Assembly: GCA_937889545.1 (NCBI GenBank)
Contig: CALAOT010000072.1
Coordinates: 1-64,000 of the forward strand
Direction of reading: 5' to 3'
DNA: 64,000 nucleotides
DNA from: an uncultured Opitutaceae bacterium
Lineage (GTDB): Bacteria; Verrucomicrobiota; Verrucomicrobiia; Opitutales; Opitutaceae
In this document: positions 25,649 through 33,328 of the stretch, piece after piece
Layout: each line of letters starts with the position of its first letter
Position numbering within the stretch: position 1 is the first letter of the stretch
The notes under the pieces: model-generated
Databases searched by the model: none
Seen by the model: only the letters and a program-made list of their open reading frames with translations
Told to the model about the DNA's origin: nothing
Translations under genes and position numbers: made by a program

Positions 25649-25719
25649 GTGTTTGGGACGCCCGTAAGGCGAAGGTCGTATTGGCCGCCCTGGCGGGCGA
25701 AGCCCTTTATCGTCCATAA
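25645..25719 (+). pseudogene. hicA: Truncated hicA toxin remnant
   Basis: Starts with an ATGA overlap on hicB and reads MSVWDARKAKVVLAAL, then an early TAA after 24 codons. HicA proteins of this kind start M-S-x-W-x-x-x-K-A-x-x-V-L-A-A-L and continue with the double-stranded-RNA-binding-like fold and its catalytic His. All of that is missing. The downstream 25 bases lead straight into the next gene. The antitoxin therefore appears orphaned. Confidence 0.65.
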
Positions 25720-25744
25720 TCTAATGTGATTATCGAGTTGGCCG

Positions 25745-26359
25745 GTGAACCACGCAAACAATTTGATACCTAGACACCACGTCCTAAGAGCCGACGCCGA
25801 CCTGCAAACCAGGCTCGGGGCGGTAGTTAGGGCTTGCCGTCACCGACTTGGAGTTACGCAGGAGGAACTGGCATGGAGGGCCGGCATCCACCGCACGTAC
25901 CTTGCCGACATAGAGCGGGGTAAGCGCAACGTGACGCTTCGGACTGCCGCGAATCTGTCGAGGACGCTCCAGATCACTATTGGGCATCTTTTCGCGTACG
26001 CCGCCGAACCGTCTGCAACCGCACAGCGCATTGACTCGGGACTGGTGCCGAACGAGGTGCGAGATATCTTGCTGGTGGAGCACCACCGGAGGGCGGCAGC
26101 CGAGACGGCGCGCGCATTCCGGCGGGCGAGGCTTGCGAACCCAATCAAGATCGTCCGCGACGGTGAGGCTGGGTTGAATTTTCTGTTCGGCACCGGACGG
26201 TATGCCAGGCGCAAGCAGGTGCGGCCGCAGTTAATCCTTCTCGTTCTCGACCTGCCTGGGATGTCGGGGTCGGAATTCCAGCGACGAGTCGCTGCCGACG
26301 AGCGCACGCGCGACATACTCGTCCTGGTCCTGACGGTTTCGAAACGACGGCGGAAATAG
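25745..26359 (+). CDS. XRE-type HTH fused to a degenerate, truncated receiver domain (copy 1)
   Basis: 204 residues from GTG 25745. The N-terminal half is an XRE helix-turn-helix (LGVTQEELAWRAGIHRTYLA, then DIERGKRNVTLRT, about 20-75). The C-terminal half aligns with Rcp1-like response-regulator receivers: VRDILLVEHH, ANPIKIVRDGEAGLNFLFGT, then LILLVLDLPGMSG and DERTRDILVLVLTVS. The phospho-accepting Asp expected in LLDLxLP is Val here, and the acidic pair after ILLV is altered to EHH. The protein stops right after the conserved Thr strand, so the last beta-alpha unit and its Lys are absent. The domain order (HTH first) is the reverse of ordinary regulators. Phosphorylation control is probably lost; DNA binding is likely kept. 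Confidence 0.85.
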   Translation: MNHANNLIPRHHVLRADADLQTRLGAVVRACRHRLGVTQEELAWRAGIHRTYLADIERGKRNVTLRTAANLSRTLQITIGHLFAYAAEPSATAQRIDSGLVPNEVRDILLVEHHRRAAAETARAFRRARLANPIKIVRDGEAGLNFLFGTGRYARRKQVRPQLILLVLDLPGMSGSEFQRRVAADERTRDILVLVLTVSKRRRK

Positions 26360-26548
26360 CGACTGCGGCCGGCTGGGCACGGGCGACGAGAGCGCAATAG
26401 CGTCAGGACGGACATCACGTCGTCCAAAGTGCGTGGCCGCCATTTTGGGTGGCAGCGCCGGGTCGCCGAATAGCGCAGGGCTTTATCCACCGTGCCGAAT
26501 TGTTCCCGTCCGTCAGTGCAGCGCGGCTCATAACCCCGCTTCTCAATT

Positions 26549-26561
26549 GTCACTTATAGTC
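26549..26561 (+). promoter_or_regulatory. 13-mer GTCACTTATAGTC, copy 1
   Basis: The exact 13-mer GTCACTTATAGTC occurs four bases before the GTG of the second XRE-receiver gene and again at 27404-27416, upstream of the receiver-only gene. An exact 13-mer pair within 1 kb is not expected by chance. TATAGT could act as a -10 element, or the whole as an operator for the neighbouring HTH proteins. Confidence 0.4.
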
Positions 26562-26565
26562 TATT

Positions 26566-27177
26566 GTGGAGGCTGTTACACTGAACCGAGTGGCAAAAAA
26601 ACATCGTGTTCCGGGGTCTGATTCAGACCCCCAAAGTAAGCTCGGCGCAGCCGTGCGGGCCCGTCGGCACGAGTTAGGGATTACGCAGGAGGAGCTTGCA
26701 TGGCGGGCCGACTTGCACCGCACTTATGTCGCGGACGTTGAGCGAGGTGCACGCAACGTGACGTTGTGGACCATCGCCAACCTAGCGAAGGCACTGCACG
26801 TCACCGCTGGCAATCTGCTTTCCCATGGCGCCACGCTTTCTGGAATGGCGCTGCGCAATAGCGCTGGATCGGCGCCGGATGAAGTGCGGGAGATCTTGCT
26901 CGTGGATCACAGTTCCACGATGGCGCGCGCCTTCGATCGCGCGAAGCTTGCGAACCCAATCAAAATCGTCCGCGATGGCGAGACCGGGTTAGATTACCTG
27001 TTCGGCACCGGCAGGTACGCAAAGCGAAAGCCGGCGCGACCACAATTGATCCTGCTCGTTCTCGAGCTGCCCAGGATGTCGGCCCGGGAATTCCTGCTGC
27101 GCGTCAGGAACGACGAACGTACGCGAGACATACCCGTCGTGCCCCTTACGGTTTCTCATTCCTCACGTTGCCATTAA
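26566..27177 (+). CDS. XRE-type HTH fused to a degenerate, truncated receiver domain (copy 2)
   Basis: 203 residues, a paralogue of the gene 200 bases upstream, with the same two halves. HTH: LGITQEELAWRADLHRTYVA then DVERGARNVTLWT. Receiver-like half: VREILLVDHS, ANPIKIVRDGETGLDYLFGT, LILLVLELPRMSA and DERTRDIPVVPLTVS. Again the phospho-acceptor Asp is Val, and the domain stops after the Thr-bearing strand. GTG 26566 is the likely start, with GTG 26590 as alternative. The pair arose by duplication and has diverged mainly in the linker (about residues 85-105). Because both copies keep the same substitution and the same truncation, the altered receiver predates the duplication and is probably functional in its unphosphorylated form. 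Confidence 0.85.
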   Translation: MEAVTLNRVAKKHRVPGSDSDPQSKLGAAVRARRHELGITQEELAWRADLHRTYVADVERGARNVTLWTIANLAKALHVTAGNLLSHGATLSGMALRNSAGSAPDEVREILLVDHSSTMARAFDRAKLANPIKIVRDGETGLDYLFGTGRYAKRKPARPQLILLVLELPRMSAREFLLRVRNDERTRDIPVVPLTVSHSSRCH

Positions 27178-27509
27178 TTTCGACCGGCTGAGTGCCGAGA
27201 CCAGCATCGCGAAGTCGCGCAGATTCGAAAGCGCAGCCGAGGTCGCTCCGTGGGATTTGGAGTTGGCGCCGCGGGAATAGGACAAGGTCCTCCCTCTTGC
27301 GCCGCATTCGCGTCGCCCTGTGGGTCGACTGGAAATTGTTCTTGTCGAGGAAAGACATGCGCTCCGCGCGGCAGGTATGCACCCCATAGCGCCCTGCCAA
27401 GACGTCACTTATAGTCGGCAAGATATCCGACCCAGTTCATTCGAATCCGGAGAATTATAGCTTCTGCGAAGACGGCTGGGCATCAGGTGAACAAGTCGCA
27501 AAACGCCCC
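27178..27509. other. Intergenic region carrying the second 13-mer
   Basis: About 330 bases between the second XRE-receiver gene and the receiver-only gene. It contains the second GTCACTTATAGTC at 27404-27416, 94 bases before the next start. No gene is recognised; frames through it are short and basic. Confidence 0.4.
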
Positions 27510-27995
27510 GTGAAAAACATTACCATCCTGATAACGGACGATCATGCGGTCGTTCGGCAGGGCCTGTGCGCATTGTTGAAAGCGGAGAGCGACATCGACG
27601 TGGTTGGGAAGGCGCGGAATGGCCGTGAAGCGGTGAGGATGGCGTGGACCTTTCGGCCAGACGTCATCCTGATGGACATCGGTATGCCGGTCCTCAATGG
27701 CTTCGAGGCGACGCGCCAAATCCTCGCGGCCAACCCCGAGGCCAAGGTGCTTATTCTTTCAGCGCACCAATACGATGAGTATGCCGAATCCATGGCCGCG
27801 GCCGGCGCCGTGGGTTTCCTGGAGAAGCGGACAGCCTGCAAGGTTCTCACCAAGGCGATCCGCGAAGCGGCCAAAGGCAATCTGTTCTTTAGGCCGGCCA
27901 TCGCCAAGCGAATTGCCCACGACCGAAAAGCATTTGCGCGGCCGCGAATCTCTGAACAGGGCAAGAAAGGGACTGCGTCGTTGGTCCCTCGGTAA
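27510..27995 (+). CDS. NarL-type response-regulator receiver without its output domain
   Basis: 161 residues from GTG 27510. A complete receiver is visible: ILITDDHAVVRQGL (acidic pair), VILMDIGMPVLNGFEA with the phospho-acceptor Asp (about residue 54), LILSAHQYDEY and GFLEKRTACKVL with the conserved Lys. In NarL/FixJ proteins a LuxR-type helix-turn-helix would follow after about residue 145. Here the protein ends GTASLVPR and stops where the HTH should begin, with no HTH in any frame downstream. It may work as a stand-alone phosphate sink or partner, or be a truncated gene. Unlike the two preceding proteins its phosphorylation site is intact. Confidence 0.85.
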   Translation: MKNITILITDDHAVVRQGLCALLKAESDIDVVGKARNGREAVRMAWTFRPDVILMDIGMPVLNGFEATRQILAANPEAKVLILSAHQYDEYAESMAAAGAVGFLEKRTACKVLTKAIREAAKGNLFFRPAIAKRIAHDRKAFARPRISEQGKKGTASLVPR

Positions 27996-28581
27996 GCGAC
28001 TTTCCCATTGATGAATCGAGCCGCGAGAAACTTCTCTCTTCTGTGCATAGATTGCCGCGCCAACCGGGTAACCCAGTTTCGTTCAGGATGCTAGTCTTTC
28101 ATTACAAATGACTAAACTGGTGGACGCCGAGGGACTCCACCGCTTCCGAGTGAGACGGACTTCTAGTTGCAGCTAGTTGCACTATCTTGTTCATTGGTCT
28201 CGCGACGCACGATTATACCGAATTCGGTGTGTCGTGAATGGATTCATTGGCGGGCGCTCGCGCGGTGTCTAGTAAAGGGTCCTTTCATGGACGCCGACGT
28301 CGACCTTGTGCTTGATCCTTGGACGGTGAAAAGGGCCAACGGATGGAAACGCAGATCCCAATTCCGGAATCCTGCAATCCCACAGGCGGCATCGTCACGA
28401 AGGTTGATGCAGCCACTTCGGAATGTATAATCATATAAGATAATATTTTATGGGATTTAGTTCCGGGTGGCATGGGCATTGCTAAAAGGATGGCATGATT
28501 CCGACGCCCCCTCGCGGCTAGCGCCAATTCCACCCAACCCCATACACCGGTTTTCTGCGTCCAAGTACCGCCGCAATTCTT
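27996..28581. other. Intergenic region before the permease gene
   Basis: About 590 bases. It contains dispersed repeat copy 1 (28118-28182). The rest, AT-richer near 28425-28455 (AATATTTTATGGG), probably includes the permease promoter. No gene is supported. Confidence 0.4.
28118..28182 (+). repeat. 66-nt dispersed intergenic repeat, copy 1
   Basis: Starts TGGTGGACGCCGAGGGACTC and ends TAGTTGCAGCTAGTTGCAC. The 5' part is a dyad (GGTGGA, 11 nt loop, TCCACC). It aligns over its full length with copies at 31435, 51148, 57366 and 60004; this copy is one base shorter (65 nt). Confidence 0.8.
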
Positions 28582-31122
28582 ATGATGAACGATTTTCGCC
28601 ACGCCTTCCGCCTGCTGATAAAGTCGCCCGGCTTCTCGGCGATTGTGATCGCCACGCTGGCCATAGCCATCGGCGTCAATTCGGCGATCTTCTCGATCGT
28701 CAATGATCTCCTGCTGCGTCCCATCGTGCCGCTCAGGCCGAAAGAGGTCGTCAACATCTTTACTGGCCGCAAGGAAGCCAACCGCGACTACCGCCAATTC
28801 TCCTACGCAGAGTTTAACGCAATGCGGGAGCCCAACCCTATCTTTGCTGATGTCGCAGCACTGGGGTTCACGATGACCGGCGTCGGCCATGACGAGTCCC
28901 TGCGCCGCAGCTTCGCATTCTTCAGCTCCGACAACATTTTCGCATTGCTCGGGGTTAAACCTGCCGCCGGCCGGTTCTACAATGCCGCCGAGGCTCGCCC
29001 GAACGCCAACATTCCCGTGGCGGTGGCGAGCTACGCGTTATGGCAGAGCATGGGTGGCCGACCGGAGTTCATCGGCAGTACGCTCGACGTCAACGGACAG
29101 CCGTTCACGGTGATTGGAGTGACGCCCCGTGGGTTCACCGGCGTAAATGCCATGGTTTCTCCCGATGTGTGGCTTCCGCTAGGTGTCTATGGGAATGGGC
29201 GGTTCACCGGCCCGTTTGAAGAGGCTGGACCGTCAAGCGATCTAGCGAGCCCAACGACCTTTGCGCTAAACGTCATGGGTCGACTCCAGCCCGGCGTGGA
29301 CCTGAAGTCGGCCGCTTCGCAGCTGCCCGTCCTGGGAAAACGCGTTGAATCCGCCGGGCCCTCGGATGCCGCAGGAAAGCGCGAACTGGAGATCCAGTAC
29401 CCCTCCCGCTTGAGCCTTAGCACCGGTCCATCCGCGGACGGCCCGACTCTTGGGATTGCGGCGCTGTTGGTCGCCATGGCTGGGGTCGTGCTGCTGATCG
29501 CCAGCCTCAACCTCGCGAACATGATGCTCGCTCGGGGCACCGCCCGCTGCCGTGAGTTTGCAGTCCGGCTCTCCCTCGGGGCGCCGCGCTGGCGCATCGT
29601 CCGCCAATTGGTCGTCGAAGGCCTCGTTCTGGCCTTGTTAGGCGGCGCGATGGGGCTGCTTCTCGCCCAATGGAGCGACGAGTTGCTGTCGCAGTCGCTC
29701 AACGGCCTGTTCCGCTCGATGAGCCTGTCCTCCGCGATCGACCTACGCCCGGATGGCACTGTGCTCGTTGCCACGGTGATCTTCTGCGTCGCGGCCACCC
29801 TCATCTTCAGTCTCATCCCCGCGATGAAGTCCGTTCAGGTCGACATGGTCCACGACCTCAAGCAGCAAGCGGGAGACTCGGCTTCGAGCGGGCGCTGGAA
29901 CCGATTTTTTTCCGGCCGGAACTGCCTGGTCATGACCCAGGTGTCCCTCTCCCTTGTGCTCCTGTTCTCGGGCGGCCTGTTCCTGCGCGGCGCACTCAAG
30001 GCGGCGGCTCTCAATCTGGGCTTCGACACAAGCGGCAGTATTGTTGCCGAGATCGACTACTCGATGTCCCATACGAGCGACTCTGTGGCCCGGCAAAGAA
30101 TGCAGACCATCCTATCGCGCGTCCGGGAGCTTCCCGGCGTCCGGCAGGCCGCCTTGGCCAGTCTCGTGCCCTACACGAATATTATGATCACGCGCCGGGC
30201 TGTGCCGGCCGAGACCGCGGCCGTCACCGATCCCAAGGCGCCGAAGCCGGGCTTCGACGGAATCTATTCGGCCGTTTCGCCCGGCTTCTTCGACTCCATC
30301 GGCGTGCGCCTGCTGCGCGGACGGACTTTCACCGCCGCTGAGGCGGAGAGCCGCGAAGCCCCGCCGGTCGTGATCCTGGACGAGCAGATGGCGAAGTCGC
30401 TCTTCCCGCAAGGCGAGGCGCTGGGCCGCCGCGTCAGACTGGATCCAATCGTTGACGGGGCTAAGGCGATGGAGGTGGTTGGCATCGTGTCGGCGCACCG
30501 CCAGCAACCGGGCACCGACAAGCCCAGCCTGCGGATCTACGTCCCACTCGCCAGGTCAAGCGCCGCGGCCACGTTCATGGACGTGCGCCTTGCGACTGAT
30601 GACCCGCGTGTCGCAGCGATGGCCATTGGCACGCTGCGCCGCGAGCTTATCGCCATCGACCCCAACGTGCCGCTCCTTCGCCTGCAGCCCCTTTCCCAGA
30701 TCGTCGACAACAATTTCTACCTCTGGATCGTGAGGATGGGCGCCATCATGTTCGGCGCGTTCGGCGCAATCGCGTTGCTGCTCGCCACGGTCGGCGTCTA
30801 CGGCGTAAAAGCGTATACGGTGGCCCGCCGCACAAGGGAGATCGGAATCCGCATGGCGCTTGGGGCCAGGTCGAACGACGTGCTCGCGCTCGTGATGCGT
30901 CAGGCCATGCTCCAGACTGCGGTCGGGCTAGCGGCCGGCACGGTCCTGGCGCTTATTGTGGGGCGCCTGTTGGCTTCGGCGCTCTTCAACGTCAGCCCGG
31001 CCGATTTTTTGGTGCTTGGAACATCCGCCGCCATCTTGGCCGTAACCACGGTCTTTGCCTGCTGGCTGCCTGCGAGAAGAGCGACCCGGGTGAACCCTGT
31101 CGAAGCGCTCCGCACAGAATAG
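28582..31122 (+). CDS. MacB/FtsX-family ABC transporter permease (duplicated-domain orphan type)
   Basis: 846 residues with two tandem units, each a MacB-like periplasmic domain plus FtsX membrane block. Unit 1: helix GFSAIVIATLAIAIGVNSAI, periplasmic part, then the triple-helix block near 290-420 including GAPRWRIVRQLVVEGLVLAL. Unit 2: a second periplasmic domain (about 480-690) and a final block with TREIGIRMALGARSNDVLAL and a C-terminal PARRATRVNPVEALRTE. This is the layout of the orphan duplicated permeases common in Acidobacteria and Verrucomicrobia, usually with no ATPase gene beside them, as here. The likely role is mechanotransmission or export; the substrate is unknown. ATG 28582 or 28585. 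Confidence 0.92.
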   Translation: MMNDFRHAFRLLIKSPGFSAIVIATLAIAIGVNSAIFSIVNDLLLRPIVPLRPKEVVNIFTGRKEANRDYRQFSYAEFNAMREPNPIFADVAALGFTMTGVGHDESLRRSFAFFSSDNIFALLGVKPAAGRFYNAAEARPNANIPVAVASYALWQSMGGRPEFIGSTLDVNGQPFTVIGVTPRGFTGVNAMVSPDVWLPLGVYGNGRFTGPFEEAGPSSDLASPTTFALNVMGRLQPGVDLKSAASQLPVLGKRVESAGPSDAAGKRELEIQYPSRLSLSTGPSADGPTLGIAALLVAMAGVVLLIASLNLANMMLARGTARCREFAVRLSLGAPRWRIVRQLVVEGLVLALLGGAMGLLLAQWSDELLSQSLNGLFRSMSLSSAIDLRPDGTVLVATVIFCVAATLIFSLIPAMKSVQVDMVHDLKQQAGDSASSGRWNRFFSGRNCLVMTQVSLSLVLLFSGGLFLRGALKAAALNLGFDTSGSIVAEIDYSMSHTSDSVARQRMQTILSRVRELPGVRQAALASLVPYTNIMITRRAVPAETAAVTDPKAPKPGFDGIYSAVSPGFFDSIGVRLLRGRTFTAAEAESREAPPVVILDEQMAKSLFPQGEALGRRVRLDPIVDGAKAMEVVGIVSAHRQQPGTDKPSLRIYVPLARSSAAATFMDVRLATDDPRVAAMAIGTLRRELIAIDPNVPLLRLQPLSQIVDNNFYLWIVRMGAIMFGAFGAIALLLATVGVYGVKAYTVARRTREIGIRMALGARSNDVLALVMRQAMLQTAVGLAAGTVLALIVGRLLASALFNVSPADFLVLGTSAAILAVTTVFACWLPARRATRVNPVEALRTE

Positions 31123-31176
31123 GCCTGCGGAGCAACGCGGCCCGGGGCCACGCAGTGACTAATCGCTAAAGCGCGT

Positions 31177-31200
31177 GTCACGACCGGCAATCGCCGTGAC
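31177..31200 (+). terminator. Possible hairpin downstream of the permease
   Basis: Arms GTCACG and CGTGAC with a 12 nt loop, 55 bases after the permease stop. No T-run follows, so its role in termination is doubtful. Confidence 0.25.
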
Positions 31201-31229
31201 CGGAGTGAACAGCCCCATGTCCAAGAATC

Positions 31230-31313
31230 GTTAGGAGTGTATCGATCATGGCCTCTCAGCTCAGATGTATTCCTGCATAACAGTGTATCGGCCATGACCG
31301 ATACACTCCTAAC
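31230..31313. repeat. 24 bp inverted repeat with 36 nt spacer
   Basis: The arms at 31230-31253 (GTTAGGAGTGTATCG...) and 31290-31313 (...CGATACACTCCTAAC) are complementary over 24 bases with one mismatch. The whole 84 bp unit could fold into one long hairpin or be a small non-autonomous mobile element. No direct target duplication is visible at its ends. It lies between the permease and dispersed repeat copy 2. Confidence 0.75.
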
Positions 31314-31434
31314 CATTTTCGGACAGATGGCGAAACGGATCTGCGATAAGGCCAGAGAGCGATTCTTGAGGCAAAGTCACTCTGATGCAATGTTTCGCCA
31401 AATATGGTGCGCCGCCTACCGACCTGAAGTTGAT

Positions 31435-31500
31435 TGGTGGACGCCGAGGGACTCCACCGCTACCGAGTGAGACGGGGTTCCTAGTTGCAGCTGGTTGCAC
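31435..31500 (+). repeat. 66-nt dispersed intergenic repeat, copy 2
   Basis: Same family as copy 1: TGGTGGACGCCGAGGGACTC at the start and AGTTGCAGCTGGTTGCAC at the end, with the 5' dyad GGTGGA/TCCACC intact. It lies between the permease (plus) and the GH87 gene (minus), 57 bases past the latter's stop. Confidence 0.85.
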
Positions 31501-31557
31501 TATCGAAGGGCGTTAGCCAACTTGTTCAGCGGCGACTCGCGCGAGCACCTGTTAGTC

Positions 31558-33303
31558 TTACCGCCCGAAAAGCCTAAAATGCTCGGACTCGTTTAGGACG
31601 TCGGCGATCGGCGAATTGACCAAAGCAATGCTCCCGAATGCGTCCTTTCTAATCCACAAGTCATGGTGGGGTGACCCGCCGATTCCTGAATTGGTGATGC
31701 TCACCTGTTCGAGTCTCGCGTCGGAAAGTGTGCCCTCCCCTTTTAGGCTGCCGGGCGCTACGATGGTCAGGCCGCTCGAGATGCTTTCTCGAATGGTGAT
31801 CCGCCTGATGGTGAGGCCCGAGATGCTGCGGCGGTCCATGCAGATTTGGAGCGAACCGCGCCAGGCCCAATCATGGTCATAGCCGCCACAGCGCAACAGT
31901 TCGCAGTTCGTAACCAGCGTCGTGCCGCTGAAGTTGTTGTCTATCTTGAGGTTCTCATCGGAGGTGGAGAAGGTTGTGCTGATCAGAATGCCGCACCCGG
32001 TGGCGATGTCGGTGAAGAGACAGTCCTCGACGCGGTTGTTAACCCCGCCGTAGATCGCAGCGCCATTTGCGAGGAACGTCAGCTGGCCCGTGCATCGACG
32101 GATGACGTTGGTTCCCGGCGGCGGGCCTTGCCCGACGAAGCCCTGGTCTGAAGGTGCCGGCCACATCGCGAAACAATCGTCACCCGTTCCGCGAGCGGTG
32201 CAGTTCTGTATAACCGTTCCGCTGGTGCCTACGCAGAGATTCACGCCGTCGGCGAGCAAATTGCGGAAGCGGCAGCCGTCGATGACAAGGTTCACGCCGT
32301 TATAGATCCATACGCCCACCTTGGTGTGCTCCAACCAGACGCACGAAACGGATGAGTCGGCGCAGTTTGCGCCGACGATGCCGTCGTTCGGCTCATTGTC
32401 ATTGCGGTAGTTCAACCTACCGAGGATCGAAAAATCGGCCAGGTGAATATGGCTGCCGGCGAGCTTGAACCGAATGCGTCGAGCCGACTGGCTATACAGC
32501 ATCTTGTCTCCGACAAAGTTCGTGTGCCACATGCCTGCGCCCTGGATTGTCACGGACGACGGAACAAATATCTCGCCGGTTACCTTGTAATCGCCGGCCG
32601 GCACCCAAATGGGCTTGCCCTGCTTTTGGGCCTCGGCGACGCACTTCCGGAGGGCGTCCGTGGCGTCCACCTCGCCGTTTCGATCCGCCCCAAAATCGAG
32701 GACGCACAACGAATTCGCAGGAGCAGTCAGCGGAGCGGGAACGTTCTCCAAGTCGACGAGATCGACGATGCAGTACGCTGTGTCCGCGACGACCCGCTGC
32801 AGACGAATCACATCGTCCCTGGCGATATTCAGGTCCTTGACGCGAAGTTCATCGTAGAAATTGCGCGGCTTACCTTCGTCGGGTTGGTTGGAAAATGGGT
32901 ATGTTCCGTAAAGCCATGAATATCTGGAAGTAAGCGCAAGCTTTCTGGCCTCCTTCCCATTGATGAATAGATCGAGGCTCGTGTTCGTTCCGCCGCCCTC
33001 CTTAGCATCCGGAAGGCTGTAGCGAATCACCAACGCATTGGCATTCGCCGCCGCGGTGAATTCCACGAATTCTCCGACGGCCACGAGCTTCACGCATTTC
33101 TGCCCGGATGATTCGGTCTCAACCAGGTACGGATCATATTTCGGACCTAGTACGAGGCCGGTGCTTTTCATGGCCTCGGCCTCATAAGTGGTCCAAGGCA
33201 TATCGGCCCCGACTCCCGCTGGCGCTTCGCACGCGCACGTGGCGCACGCGATGCTGAATGCGCGGCGCATGATGAGTGAAGTCATGGGGGTGAATATTGA
33301 CAT
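31558..33303 (-). CDS. GH87-type alpha-1,3-glucanase (mutanase/mycodextranase-like), exported
   Basis: 581 residues predicted to cut alpha-1,3-linked glucan (mutan, nigeran, pseudonigeran). An N-terminal signal-like segment (RRAFSIACATCACEAPAG) is followed by a carbohydrate-binding beta-sandwich (WTTYEAEAMKSTGLVLGP, then YSWLYGTYPFSN, about 35-190) and a right-handed beta-helix (about 195-570). GTGDDCFAMWP (about 376) fits the acidic catalytic cluster of GH87, with further repeats such as IYGGVNNRVEDCLF. The start at 33303 is preferred because GGAGCAAGG lies upstream. It is the last gene of the betaPGM-MFS-GH65-GH87 run (25 bases after GH65). Family assignment is from recalled sequence pattern; related beta-helix hydrolases are the main alternative. 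Confidence 0.75.
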   Translation of the reverse strand: MSIFTPMTSLIMRRAFSIACATCACEAPAGVGADMPWTTYEAEAMKSTGLVLGPKYDPYLVETESSGQKCVKLVAVGEFVEFTAAANANALVIRYSLPDAKEGGGTNTSLDLFINGKEARKLALTSRYSWLYGTYPFSNQPDEGKPRNFYDELRVKDLNIARDDVIRLQRVVADTAYCIVDLVDLENVPAPLTAPANSLCVLDFGADRNGEVDATDALRKCVAEAQKQGKPIWVPAGDYKVTGEIFVPSSVTIQGAGMWHTNFVGDKMLYSQSARRIRFKLAGSHIHLADFSILGRLNYRNDNEPNDGIVGANCADSSVSCVWLEHTKVGVWIYNGVNLVIDGCRFRNLLADGVNLCVGTSGTVIQNCTARGTGDDCFAMWPAPSDQGFVGQGPPPGTNVIRRCTGQLTFLANGAAIYGGVNNRVEDCLFTDIATGCGILISTTFSTSDENLKIDNNFSGTTLVTNCELLRCGGYDHDWAWRGSLQICMDRRSISGLTIRRITIRESISSGLTIVAPGSLKGEGTLSDARLEQVSITNSGIGGSPHHDLWIRKDAFGSIALVNSPIADVLNESEHFRLFGR

Positions 33304-33328
33304 CCGTGCCTTGCTCCGGGGAAAAGAG

